In this document: piece after piece, positions 43,096-54,240 of the stretch
How the letters are laid out: the number at the start of each line of letters is the position of its first letter
Numbering within the stretch: the first letter of the stretch is position 1
Origin: Cryptomeria japonica
Lineage: Eukaryota; Streptophyta; Pinopsida; Cupressales; Cupressaceae
Length of the DNA: 64,000 nucleotides
Assembly (NCBI RefSeq): GCF_030272615.1
Contig: NC_081413.1
Location: 557,221,136 to 557,285,135, forward strand
Direction of reading: 5' to 3'
Notes under the pieces: model-generated
Seen by the model: only the letters and a program-made list of their open reading frames with translations
The model's database searches: none
Told to the model about the DNA's origin: nothing
Made by a program: the position numbers and the translations under genes

Positions 43096-43582
43096 AATTG
43101 AAAAACTGTTACAGTCCAACAAACAAACACAGTCAGTTTCAGAATTCTTGAGCTTCCTAGGTCATTTCTCCAGGGTTTCATTTAGCAGTCAACCTGTCTT
43201 TGGGTCTCACAAAGTCCATCATTGCTTCACATCTCACTTTACATTCACAATTGTCTAAACTTGAGTCAAAAGGTCACTTGCTTGTCCTCATCATACTTTG
43301 TCAATACAATACATACAACAACACTTTGCTAAGTGGTCCCTCATCAAGGTTTCTTACCTTTGGGTCTCATTTGGTCTTACTTAGAGTCAAGGTCAACTTA
43401 CCTCATCAAGAGAAACTATCCTCTCTTTGGAAGTCACACCTACTCTACTACATACATACTTGGTCTTACACTTTGGACATTGCAAGTACACCTCAGATTC
43501 ATTTACATTCCATCCAACTCTTGGTCTTTCATACTTTTTCCATTTTCATCTAGTCTCACACATCTTGGTCAATACCTAGTTC

Positions 43583-45292
43583 ATGGTTGAAACTCGTCTT
43601 CAAAAATCTAGGAGAGAAACTAAAGAGGCTCAAGAGTCCACAAACATGAGTTCTTATGAGTATGAGAATGATATCTTTTTCAATTCTAATCATACTACAT
43701 TACCTGACATGAATGCCTATAGAAACATTCCAAATGTTGAGAACATGGACACTACAAACAACAATGCTACACACAATGACAATGTGGACAACTTTTCCGT
43801 ACATTCAGCAGATGTGGAAGAATCCATTATGAATCCCCATTTCAATCGATTGGTTGAGGAAATAATGAGGAGGGATAGACAATACTTCTTACAAATGATG
43901 GCACAAAGTGGAGCCAAGATACCTCATGATTTTGACATGTCTCAAATAATGGAAAATCGACCTTTGCAACAACCTCACTCCAACATGAATCAAAGAAGGC
44001 CTAATAGTGGAGGCAATAGAGGACCACATATGGTGCTTGAATCACCATCATCTTTGTTTCAAAAACCAGAGGTCCCACATACACATGGTCAAGCATATGA
44101 TACTCACCTTCGCAGACCATTATGGAAGTCTTATGCAGACAGATATGCTCAATCACATACCCATGCTAAGGATCAACCACCAAAGCAATTGGATATTCAA
44201 AGGCATGCTCAAAATTTGGACACAAGGAAACCCCGTGTCAAATTTGGGGGCAACACATTAGAACATGACATGCCTATGGAGTATGGTATACATGCACAAA
44301 ATAGATATGGTGTTCCTCAACATGCATCTATACCAAGTGGTCCATATACGCAGCATCATTATAGACCTCCTCCATATGAACATGTGTATGATCAATATCA
44401 TCCATATATGCAACATGCTCCTCCTCCAATTGATGCCTCAAGCATGGGGTATGGTCCAAGAAGTCGATCTCCACCTAAGAGCAATTTGGAGCAACAAATC
44501 AGGGACTTACAAAAGAAAATGGAAGACATAAATACACCAAAGCCAACATACACAATGAGAGACATATGTCCTTATCCATTTGACAAGAGCATTCCAATGC
44601 CTCCTTTTCCTACACACTTTGTGACGCCTAAATTTGATAAGTATAGAGGAAAAGGGGATCCTAAGGCACACATAAGACAATTTTTTACAACTTGCATAGA
44701 GGTAGCAGCAGAAGAGACATATTTGATGAGATTATTCCCACAAAGCTTAGGTGATCAAGCTATGGAATGGTTCTCCCAACTCCCACCTGGTATTAAGTCA
44801 TGGGGTGATCTAGCAAAGGCATTTATCCAACATTTCTCCTACAACATAAAGACAGACATATCAATCACTACTTTGTGCAATACTAAGCAAAAAGAGGGAG
44901 AGTCTTTTGCATCATTTTTATAAAGATGGAGGAATCTAGCCAGCAGATGCTCTTGCAAAATTCCACAAAAAAAAATGGTAGAGATGTTCACACAAAATGT
45001 TAACAAAGACATTGGCTATGATCTAAGGAAAGATTGTTTGTCCACCTTCAAGGACGTCATTGAAAAAGGCTTAGCAACAGAAAAGGTCCTAATTGAACAA
45101 GGAGTCATTAAGATATTCAAGGACAACAAAGATGACTTTAAAGGAAAAGACAAGCCAAGATTTTGGAATAAAAACAAGAACACAGTCAATGATGGTGTTG
45201 TTGATGCCAACACAGTGCGACCCAAATTCATCTTTTCAGGATCAAGTTCTACAAACAATCAAGTGAATACTCAAACAACTTCCAGATCATGA
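43583..45292 (+). pseudogene. gag: Element D gag, two stops
   Basis: ATG 43583 (MVETRLQKSRRETKEAQES) opens 446 codons. Residues about 1-300 are Asn/His/Pro-rich and disordered-looking; the gag core follows from LEQQIRDLQKKMEDI and ICPYPFDKS, through FDKYRGKGDPKAHIRQF and AMEWFSQLPPGIKSW, to CNTKQKEGESFASFL. TAA at 44921-44923 stands where a Gln fits (SFL-Q-RWRNL), after which the frame continues RWRNLASRC and NKNKNTVNDGVVDA to TGA 45290-45292, where an Arg (CGA) would fit. Related to C gag. It is among the better preserved frames in the window. Family role: particle protein. Confidence 0.85.
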
Positions 45293-46504
45293 AGGAAGTA
45301 CACCCCATTGGGAGAACCACTTGAGTCAGTTTTCAAGAAGCTAGTGGCAAACAAGGTAATCACAGTTCCAGATTTTCCTCCATATGAACCAAAGGTCAAA
45401 CCAAATTGGTGGAATGATGATGAGTATTGTGAATTTCATAAGAGCAAAGGTCATAAGACAGGATATTGTCATCGACTGAAGAACATCATACAAGATCTCA
45501 TTGATAGAGGTGATATTGAAATTGAAGGACACTCATCTAATCAAGAACATGAGATGTTTAAGGAACCATTCCCAAAACATGACAAGGGAAAAGTTAAAGC
45601 CACAGATGACCAAACCAACTATACCAAAGCAACCTATAACTATGATTCAACTATCAATCACATTTCGATGGACAATTACGTCTCTACCATTATCATCAAG
45701 GACAAAAACCCTGATAATTCTACCCAGAGACCCAAGATTGCCCTAAAAGGTGTTGGATCTTCTTCCAAACCTACCTCTGAATGTAATGTTACAACTCATC
45801 GAGGTAAAATCACTTTGCAAGGTGCTCCAGCCAAGAACATCGCCTCCTCATCAACCAAACCTGAGTATGACCTTGTAGAATAGTTAGGGAAGACACCCGC
45901 GCTCATCTCCATCCTTGAGTTATTACGCATATCCCCCGCACATAAAGCCATTCTTGACAAAATCTTGAGAGAAACAACCGTTCCTACTGATCTGAACGTG
46001 GACCAGTTTCAAGCCATAGTGGGATACCTTTCCATTCCACACTCCCTTACATTCACAGAAGTCGATGACGCCTCCGTAAGTCAGCCACATAATGCACCAT
46101 TACACATTGAAGCCTTCATACACAAGCATAGAATCAAACGAGTCTTGATAGATGGAGGAGCAGGTCTAAACATTTGTACATTGAGCACTATTAAACAATT
46201 GGGATATTCTGACAAAGCTGTGAATTCTACAAACAAAATTACTATCAAAGCATATGATGATGAAGAGCATCCATCCAAAGGCACAGTCACCTTACCTCTC
46301 AGAGTTGGGCTAGTTACAAAGGATGTGGTTTGTCAAGTCCTAGATCTAGATCTCACATACAACATACTCTTGGGACGTCCATGGATTCATGAGATGAGCG
46401 TAGTCCCTTCTACATATCATCGATGTATCAAGTTTCCACACAATGGAGTTGAAGTGACCGTCAAAGTGGATCCAAATCCATTTATATATTGCAATAATCT
46501 GTGA
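45293..46504 (+). pseudogene. pol: Element D gag C-terminus and protease, one stop
   Basis: Continues in frame as RKYTPLGEPLESVFKKL, with zinc-binding CEFHKSKGHKTGYC (about 45429-45470, complete C-H-H-C type set). A TAG at 45881 follows DLVE, where Gln fits, then LGKTPALISILELL. The protease shows HRIKRVLIDGGAGLNICTLSTI (DGG active site intact, about 46146-46181), KITIKAYDDEEH and NILLGRPWIHEM. Stop at 46502. The protease domain itself has no break. Confidence 0.85.
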
Positions 46505-47419
46505 CCTAGATCAAAAATAACAATTCCAGCCAATCGAGAAGCTATTCCATCTTCAGCATATGTGGATCCAGAATCATTAAAAGCTTCTACGTCAAAACAA
46601 ACAGAGCTAAAAAAAAAATTCAAGATTAAAGACATGGGATGTGGTGAGTATATCTTTCATGTTGATCAACTCCCACTATCTCCTAACACATTCAGTCGAC
46701 AAGAACAATCTATAAACAATTTACAAGGAATTGGGTGTGAACCACCTAGTGTTGTGGCTACTTAGTCTGAATGCAAATCTCCTCCAGCGGTGCAAGCAAC
46801 TCTTGATATCAATAGTCCTAAGAGTGGTTCCAACAAAGAATCTATTGAGTGTATCGCTAGCCATCTTGAGAACTCACATAGCTTTACCATATCATCCACT
46901 CATTCCATTTCCACTCCACTTCCAGACTTGGATCAACAAGAATTACAAAATCCCTTACTCATTGGGGATCAAAAATCAAGATTTGAAAAGAAAAATCTAA
47001 AATTCAAAAATAAAGAAAAGTCCTTTAGTCCAAATCAAAATCAAAAGCTATTGGACTCTGCAAAAATCAAAGTCAAGGATAAAAATCATATGAAGAAAAA
47101 AGAGCAAGAGTTGATCTCCCCTAATATCAAAATAACTGGGGGCAAAAGTTCTAAAATTTCAAATCAAAAAGCATACTTGTTGATTCTAAGTCTTCATCAT
47201 GTCATGATACTTTCACTTCTTTTCACAATCATAAGCCTTAATCACTCATCCACTTGATCGACACATCCTTTCCCTTCTGGCGATACATCATGGACCTTTA
47301 ATGGAGCTTTCTTGAAGGACTTTGTTATCAGAGATGCCCAAACTTCTTCAGGTGACATGCATATGGGCCTGTGTAGTCCACACTCTAGTAATTCTATCTC
47401 AGTTCCTTCATCAAGGAAG
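46505..47419 (+). pseudogene. Element D linker remnant at the pol deletion
   Basis: Starts KITIPANREAIPSSAYVDPE, which aligns with the region after the C protease, and GECYIF-type sequence (46639 onward). After a TAG at 46763 come a Ser-rich segment and a Lys-rich segment to 47257. The RT, RNase H and integrase core expected here are absent; the sequence passes directly to the integrase C-terminus near 47420. The deletion removes roughly 3 kb compared with C. An ACTGGGGGCAAAAG run lies at 47137-47150. Confidence 0.65.
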
Positions 47420-47695
47420 ACAGTTGCTCGAACTACATATCATTCAGTCAAGGAACAATGCAGCTACAATCACAAGGTCAAGCCTCGCACATTTGAGGTA
47501 GGTGATTTGGTCCTCAGAGAAAATCCCCAAAATCAGCAAGACAGAGAGAAGAAGGGCAAGTTCGAACCAAATTGACTTGGTCCTTACATCATTACAACAA
47601 CATATGGATCTAGGGCATATCAGCTCTCAACTACAGAAGGTGAACCTTTGGAGGATCCTATCAACAACATGCACCTTTGCAGGTTTTACACATAG
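47420..47695 (+). pseudogene. pol: Element D integrase C-terminal remnant
   Basis: CSYNHKVKPRTFEVGDLVLREN, then KKGKFEPN, a TGA where Trp or another residue stood in NWLGPY, LGPYIITTTYGSRAYQLS and INNMHLCRFYT ending at 47695. It matches the ends of C and E integrase. It has no catalytic residues. Confidence 0.85.
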
Positions 47696-49405
47696 CTCTT
47701 CAGAGTATCCTAATTCGAAAAATACAAAAAAATCAAAAAAATTCAAAAATACAAAAAAATTATTAAACAAAAAAATCGTTACTTGGTGAAAACCTGGCAA
47801 ACAGGCGCCTTGTGACACAAAAAAAAATTGAAAATCGAAAAAAGTAAAGAGAAATAATTTCGTCCAACGGTGAAAACCACTACGGTGGCGCCCTGGGCAA
47901 GTACCATGGTGAAAACTGGGTCACCAGCGCCATGCGTAGAGACATTGCTCCTCCCTTCTTCAGGATTCCATTTCATCCTTCATTTTGCACACACTCACAA
48001 CCTATTTGTTCATAATAAACTTACACATTCCCATCATGGCTTGTTATTGATCTACCCAAGATTGGTTCGCCATTCATAATAAACCTCCCTTTTCACTCCC
48101 TTTCCATCCATAATAAATCAGATCCTATTTGTGGCTAAGGCAAATCCTACGTCTAGTGATGGGTGTGGAACTGAAAACATCACATGTTTCGAGAAGTATA
48201 GTTTCTTCCAGCTTCCTTCAGTCTATTTGCGCACAATCCGCAATAAAGTAACATTTGCATCATAGATCCTCAATAAAGTTTCATCTTTTCCGCAATAAAG
48301 TATCAATTTCATGGATTCAGTCGGTTTCCGATGAGACACAGCAGCAACAATGGGCTTCAACAAATCAAATATTTCAACAGACTCAGACAACATTATGGTT
48401 CAGTGCTATCTATCCTTTCTGTGAAAGTAAACATTGTGACCACAATAAAATAAGACTTATACAACTGACAAGAGACACTAAACTTGAGGTCTACAGTGGA
48501 TGTTGGTGTCGAGTCTTGGTTTTCTTTTGATTTCATCTTTTTTGGTGACATGTCTTTTAGCTTTTTCGGGATGTCTCTGACTAGAGATTCTATCTCCAGG
48601 ATGTCTTTGACTAGAAAGGCGAGGATGGGGTATCGTCACCTATTTGTATTTGTTGTCTGTGGATTGTCTTTTAGTAATGCTATGACTTGTCCAAGGATAT
48701 GAGGACACTGTGAGTCTAGTGTGAACTGGGGCATTCTTTGTTTGTGAATGTCTTATCTCCATGCACACAGGTACAATGACTTTCTGGGTCAAACATATGC
48801 CTCGATTGTCATAACCTACTTGCCATAATAAAGCTCAATGATGATAACGCACAAGAATCTCTTTCACTTTCATATCTTCTATCTTCCATCCCCCTTTCTT
48901 GATTGACCTCCATAGTCCTTCTCAAGTCCGCATAGCCTGCTATAACATGACTGAGTATAATGACACACCAAAAACATTTGCATTTCATGTAGTTGCACCT
49001 GCATTACCACATATAAGCATTTCATACATACATATAGATATCACAATTGCATCACATCCTGCACACAACACATATTAGCACAATTTACATTTGCATTATC
49101 ATATTCATCTACATTATATACATTCACATTTGCATCATGCATACATATATAAAACATAAAAGAACAAAAATACTGCATTGCATCATATACATATTTGCAC
49201 CCACATCATAAACATCACATAAGAACATCTCATCATATAGGTACACATGCATATAGTTGTTGCAAAGATGAATCATCTCATATATATAATCATAAAGTGT
49301 CATGATACAATTATGTCAAAATCATATGGCTACAAAAGCACCTGTAGGTGTCTACATCATCAAACAAAAATGGTACAATACTGATACATAGGGAGCCCTC
49401 TATGG
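47696..49405 (+). other. Element D 3' noncoding region, left part
   Basis: A-rich strings (47710-47775), then three copies of GGTGAAAACC followed by GGCGCC (47785-47809, 47869-47892, 47908-47931). Pseudo-repeats of CAATAAAGT (48240-48300) and GCATTTGCA / CATATA strings (48970-49270) follow. No supported gene on either strand until the antisense frame. Confidence 0.6.
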
Positions 49406-51340
49406 CTATGATGAACTCCCTCCCTCGGAGCCACCTGGCCTCGACGGAATCTGAGCCCCTGAAGGACCTACCCCAGGATCATCCCTCCTGTCTCCTCTAT
49501 CTGGTGGTGGTGGAGGACCCATAACCCCACCACTCGATGTTTGTCTCCTCTGGCTCCCTCCCGTAGCTGTCACTGTACACGACGATCTATGGAAGCTCCT
49601 CACCCGCTGATCCACTGGCACTGCACCATAATAGAGATCCTGCCAGTAGGCAATCTCCTCCCCTGCCCGCAGGACATAGGCATATCCAGCCCCTGTATCC
49701 TCTGTTGCCTGCCTCCTAGCCCTCAGTGCTGTCTCAGCCTTTGTATAATGCTGAATAGCCTGATCCCACTCCCGCTTAGTATCTCTGAGCCTCCTCCTGA
49801 GCCGATCCCTCTCCCTCTCCAACTCTTGGATCTCATCTGCCTGTCCCTAGCAGATCTCCCTCAGCTCTATCAGCTCATCCTCCTCTACATCAGCCCCCTC
49901 TGGCTATGCCTGTGGCTCCCCCTGTACGGGTGCCTGCCTCTATGCCTATGCCTATACCTGTATGGGTGCCTGTACTGGTACCTGTCCCTGTATCTGTCCC
50001 TGTCCCTGTACCTGTACTTGTCTAGGACCCTGTGCTGCTGGCACTTGTAGTGGTAATCCACCGCGACCCCTCACTACCCGAGCCTGCCTCTCCTCTCCAC
50101 CCTCCCTCTGAGGTGCAACCCTCCTCTCTCCAACTACTCCCCTCCTCCTTCGTCGGCCTCTGCCCCCATCAGCCCCACCATCATCATCATCCCCACCACC
50201 ATCCCCATCTAATGGCTCTCCCGGATCCGTCAGGCGTGGGAATGGATGCTCCGCCCAGTATGCTGTGTACTCGACATCCATGTCAGCATCCTCAATCTCT
50301 GGCCACATGTCCCAGGGTAGGGGCATCATCTCTACCAGCTGCGTAACCACCTGATCATATGATAGCAAGGGCTCAAACTGTGCCTAATCTCTCACAGTCC
50401 ATGCATACATGCCTGAGCCCCGTGGCATCCTCTAGATCCTGCCAAACTTCCTGCCAACCCTATCCACTAGCTACCTCTCTAGCACATAGGGCATCCGCCC
50501 AATCAGATACCTGCTTCGGAAGGTGTAGGGAAGCTCAACCGCATCATCCTCCCACTGCTTGCATCCCAGGTATGGTCTCCATATGACCATGTCAATATCA
50601 TCTAACATTCGCGGCCAATGCTCTAACCTGCCAATCCATGGCTGTGACGTGATCATGTCATACAAATGCACAAAACTGCGTCCATGACCTCTGCCTCTAA
50701 AGTGTATCGGCCTCGTCACTAGCAGATGCTCATACACCCACACCTATAGCAATGTCACCTCGCAGCCTAATCCCACTGATCTGTGGTATACAAACTGATG
50801 TAGCTCATAGTAGAGGTGTGCCAACACACACGGTCCCCAGACATATCTGGTGTGCTGTGTCACCAGTGTCTCCAATGCTCCTCCCCAGCCTACAGCCAAC
50901 CCCCGTGTCGCTCTATCTGGACACAGGAACCCACTGATCGCTCCTCCTACCACTGCTAGCAGCGCTAGCCCTGTAGTTGTCATAGTATCCCACGCCACGT
51001 GTCTAGCCCTCATCTCTAGTCCTGGGTCCTAGAACACTCATCTCAGGGCCTCTATATCTCCATCTCGATCGTATGGGATCAGCTCCCCATCGATCGGTAA
51101 CCGCAGTATCCTATATACATCCTCAAGGGTGACTGTCATCTCACCCATCGACAAATGAAAAGTACATGTCTCGGAGTGCCATCTCTCCGCCAGCGCAGTC
51201 AATAGTCCCATGTTCGCCCGAAACTCAGGCACATATTGAACATGTCTCAATCCCATAGCCTCGATAGCAGCTCGCTCCTCGGCTGTCAACTTAGGTCGCA
51301 ACCTCTGAGTCGACGGGAATCTCTCCCGTGACTCCAGCAT
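49406..51340 (-). pseudogene. Antisense plant mobile domain (PMD) protein in element D
   Basis: One frame of 645 codons runs from ATG 51340 (MLESRERFP) to 49406 with no frameshift. The N-terminal 330 or so residues match the PMD (aminotransferase-like, MAIN/MAIL1) pattern: RWHSETCTFHLSMGEMTVTLEDV, LRLPIDGELI, RYVWGPCVLAHLYYELH, LEHWPRMLDDIDMVIWRPYL and DRVGRKFGRI. Then a Gly/Asp/Arg-rich linker, Gln/Val/Pro repeats, a coiled coil (ELERERDRLRRRLRD) and a Pro/Ser-rich tail. About a dozen in-frame stops (51038, 51029, 50744, 50471, 50432, 50384, 49952, 49946, 49940 and others) are nearly all TAG where CAG (Gln) fits. MAIN/MAIL1 proteins act in silencing and genome stability in Arabidopsis; the role of the element copy is unknown. 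Extra antisense frames are reported in plant Gypsy elements. Confidence 0.8.
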
Positions 51341-51385
51341 AGGCAAATACTCTTGCAGTCAAGCAAATCAATCATCTCAGTCCTA

Positions 51386-51600
51386 GTGACACTCATTGTT
51401 CATCACAAAGTGTTGCTTCTATCCTAGTGGTACTCCCTGTTCATCACAAAGTACTACGTGTTTGGCACTCCCTGTTCATCACAAAGTGCTGCTCACATTT
51501 GCACTCACTGTTCATCACAAAGTGCTGCTCATATTTTAGTACTCCCTATTCATCACAAAGTACTATATCTTGGTACTCACTGTTCATCACAAAGTGCCTT
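51386..51600. repeat. TTCATCACAAAGTGCT tandem repeat upstream of PMD frame
   Basis: Seven imperfect copies of a unit of about 28-36 bp with the core CTCCCTGTTCATCACAAAGTGCT. It lies 45 bp upstream of the PMD start codon, in its likely promoter/leader. A different duplication of about 100 bp follows (51640-51700 and 51730-51795, sharing TATCCTCTT and GTATGTTC-ATCACAGAA). Confidence 0.85.
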
Positions 51601-51800
51601 GATCTATCTTATCTTAGGGCCTATGCTTGAGTGAATCCTCTTGAGTAGTTTCCTAATTGGCAATGTATGTTCTATCACAGAATTGTTAATCCTAGCCCTA
51701 TTTGTTATCCTAGTCTTCCCTAGAGGACCTGCTTGAGTGTATCCTCTTAGCAACTTATCCAATCGACAGCGTATGTTCATCACAGAACTGCCGATTTGAC

Positions 51801-52350
51801 CTGGAAGACACAAATTCATATTTTTTGGACACAAATGTGCTTTCCTGACATAAACATGCATTTATTACATTACCTAGTATGCATTAATGACAACAATAAA
51901 TGCATCAAAGTACTAGTAGGTTTGGTGGTACTTACCGGCTCTCCTACCTCTGCTGGCCTCTAAATTCGGCGAATGCGGTCGAATCTGTGAACGAAAGCCA
52001 TCGTTGCTGACTGCTGCTGCTCTTTTCTCTCTCTGCAATATGCTCTCATGGATGTGTAGATGACAATGAGGATGTATTTTCCCCCGTGGTCTATCTTATA
52101 GACTACCCTAGCCCTCGCCCTCGTTTCCCAAGTCAGTCTTCATTATCTTGTGACTCTGTCACTTTATCCGGTCAGTCCATTCTATCCCATTTTTCTTATC
52201 GAGAGATTGTCTGCGATCTTTTCAGACATTTTTTTTCATCCAATCTCTCGAGGGGGCATATCATTCCCATCTTGGGGCAACTCTGTATCAGTTCATCTTA
52301 TCTTCTTTGAAACAACGCGACAAGCTGCATTGTCTCAAAGAGGGGCAAAA
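51801..52350 (+). other. Element D 3' noncoding region, right part, with polypurine tract
   Basis: No gene. Contains an inverted pair TCGAGAGATTG (52199-52209) and CAATCTCTCGAGG (52240-52252) that could form a hairpin, and ends with TGTCTCAAAGAGGGGCAAAA (52331-52350), the polypurine tract. The hairpin and tract resemble 33630-33788 of C. Confidence 0.75.
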
Positions 52351-53117
52351 TGTAGACACCTAAAATTGTCATGTCTAATTAAATAAATATTTTATTTATT
52401 TAATTATCTAAGCTTAATTCTTCTATTAATTAAATAAATCTTTATTTATTTAATTAATTCATTTATCCTCTTCTAGCCTTATTTCTCATTTAAATAAATA
52501 TATTTATTTATTTAAATTATCCTTTTCCTAAATTAAATAAATATCTTATTTATTTAATTGATCTCACTTCTTCTATTAATTAAATAAATCTTTATTTATT
52601 TAATTAATTCATTAACCTTTTCCACCCATGACACATGTCATTCATCTCTTAATTCCTACACTACCTACCCCTTTCATTATTTTATTATTTATTTTACCTA
52701 CTCTCTAATCATAGCCGACCTCCTTTTACACCTCTCAATCTTATCCCTCCATTTCATATTGTGTCTTCTATATAAGGGGATGCTTCCCTCATTATCAAAC
52801 CCTAATGAATGATCTTAAGGACTTGACTACACTACGATCCTACTTGCAACCACATTCCGTTCTTTGTTGAGCTCTTGTGCACATAAAATCTGAGAGCAAA
52901 TATATCAAGCAAGATTAATGGAGATAGGAAGAATGGAGATCAAAACCCTATTGGACATGTGAAGGTATAATCTTTGTGATTTCGTTTGATTTGCATTGTT
53001 TTAGGTAATCTTCATATGTTATGGTGGATCTTTGTTGTTGTTAGGCTAGGGTTTTGTGGTTGAATTCATTTAGCCTTTCAATATCGTTATTATTGTTATC
53101 CATTTTCATCATATACA
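52351..53117 (+). repeat. Element D 3' LTR
   Basis: 767 bp, TGTAGACACC to ATATACA. Followed by TCAGG, four of five bases matching the GCAGG before the 5' LTR. TATATAAGG at 52769-52777. Confidence 0.95.
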
Positions 53118-54240
53118 TCAGGTACCCTACTTCACACACATGACAGTAGTAACATGACTTTCCTTAGGATCAGCTTGAAATCTATAAACAAGACATACAA
53201 CATTCATGATATCAGGCCTAGTCTAATTCAAATAAAGCAGTCCACCAATCACAGATCTATACAAGGTCTAGTTAGCCTTTGGAGATTCATCTTATTTTGT
53301 CATTTTACATCTAGTCACCATAGGAGTTCCAACAGGTTTGAAATCATCTAACCCAAACTTCTTCAACAATTCCTTCACATACTTAGATTGACATATGAAA
53401 ATACCTTTATCAGTCCGTGTAATTTGCAATCCTAGAAAGAATTTTATCTCACCTATCATATACATATCAAACTCTTTTTTTCATATCATCAACAAACTTC
53501 TTACTCAAATCACCATCGCCTCCAAAAATAATGTCATCAACAAAGACTTCAACAATCAAAATATTTTCATTATCAATCTTGAAATACAAATTACTATCAG
53601 CAATACCCTTACTAAATCTCAACTTCATCAAATACCTGTCCAATCTAGCATACCAGGCTCTAGGGGCTCGTTTAAGTCCATACAATGCTTTCCTCAATCT
53701 GCAAACCATGTCTTCCTCATTTGTCAATGAAAATCCATCTGGTTGCTCAATGTAGACTTCCTCTTCTAACTCTCCATTCAAAAAGGTTGACTTCACATCC
53801 ATGTGATAAACTTTGAATTTCTTATGAGCAACATATGCAAGAAATAGTCTAACAACTTCAATTCTATCTACCGGAACAAAAGTCTCCTCAAAATCAATAC
53901 TTTCCATTTGTGAATATCCCTTACATACCAGTCCTACTTTGTTTTTGACAACTTCTCCAACTTCATTCAGTTTATTCCCAAACACCCATTAGTACCAATT
54001 ACATTCTTGTCCTTAGGTCTCGGAACAAGTTCCCGTGTCTTGTTCTTTTCAATATGATCTAGCTTTTTTTCCATAACTTTTACCCAGTTATCATCTTTAT
54101 AGGTTTCAACAACATCTTTAGGCTCAACTTTAGAAATAAAACATGTCTCTTCAGCATCAATTCTTCTCCTAGTTATCACACCTTTATTTTTGTTACCAAT
54201 AATCTGATTCTTTGAATAATTTAGTCTTACATACCTCGGG
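53118..54240 (-). pseudogene. pol: Element G reverse transcriptase, broken
   Basis: [78 protein letters not shown] and the catalytic [15 protein letters not shown] (about 53515-53550) are clear. A frameshift near 53470 and several stops follow toward RNase H (RFQADPKESHVTTV near 53150-53190). The sequence ends at the boundary with D. The upstream part includes [15 protein letters not shown] (about 53985-54030). Confidence 0.88.

Larger units (their letters stand above)
41118..43582 (+). other. Element D leader, no gene
   Basis: 2.5 kb without a supported gene. Two blocks of CGCGTCTGTG words (41193-41680 and 42905-43095) flank a GC-richer stretch (42080-42640) that contains GGGCGTAACCCCTACCGGCT and a similar GGGGTAAAACCCCTATCGG. 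A segment of about 90 bp is duplicated in tandem (41399-41488 and 41513-41600). GCAGG acceptor-like sites occur (41345, 41897, 41945), so splicing of the leader is possible but not shown. Confidence 0.6.
40329..53117 (+). mobile_element. Element D: pol-deleted Tat-type Gypsy element with antisense PMD gene
   Basis: 12,789 bp with LTRs of 766 and 767 bp that differ at roughly 20 positions by eye (about 97% identical), so it moved more recently than its neighbours' decay suggests. Order: 5' LTR, putative primer site, 2.5-kb leader with CGCGTCTGTG repeats, gag, protease, linker, then directly the C-terminus of integrase; RT, both RNase H domains and the integrase core are missing. A 1.9-kb antisense PMD frame and a polypurine tract come before the 3' LTR. 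Flanks GCAGG and TCAGG match at four of five bases, an imperfect target duplication. Confidence 0.9.

Noticed and set aside
43067-43590. Small plus-strand frames just before D gag
   Set aside because: No motif; composition matches the leader, and the gag start at 43583 has the conserved N-terminus.
48484-48702. Plus-strand Phe-rich frame with hydrophobic stretch
   Set aside because: Located in the D 3' noncoding region; no homologue in C or E and no coding signs.
49541-50586. Plus-strand Pro/Ser/Leu-rich frames opposite the PMD frame
   Set aside because: The minus frame has the PMD motifs and a coiled coil; the plus frames are shadows of a GC-rich coding region.
51386-51600. CRISPR-like array of repeats and short spacers
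   Set aside because: Eukaryotic retrotransposon context, imperfect repeats, no cas genes; a minisatellite.
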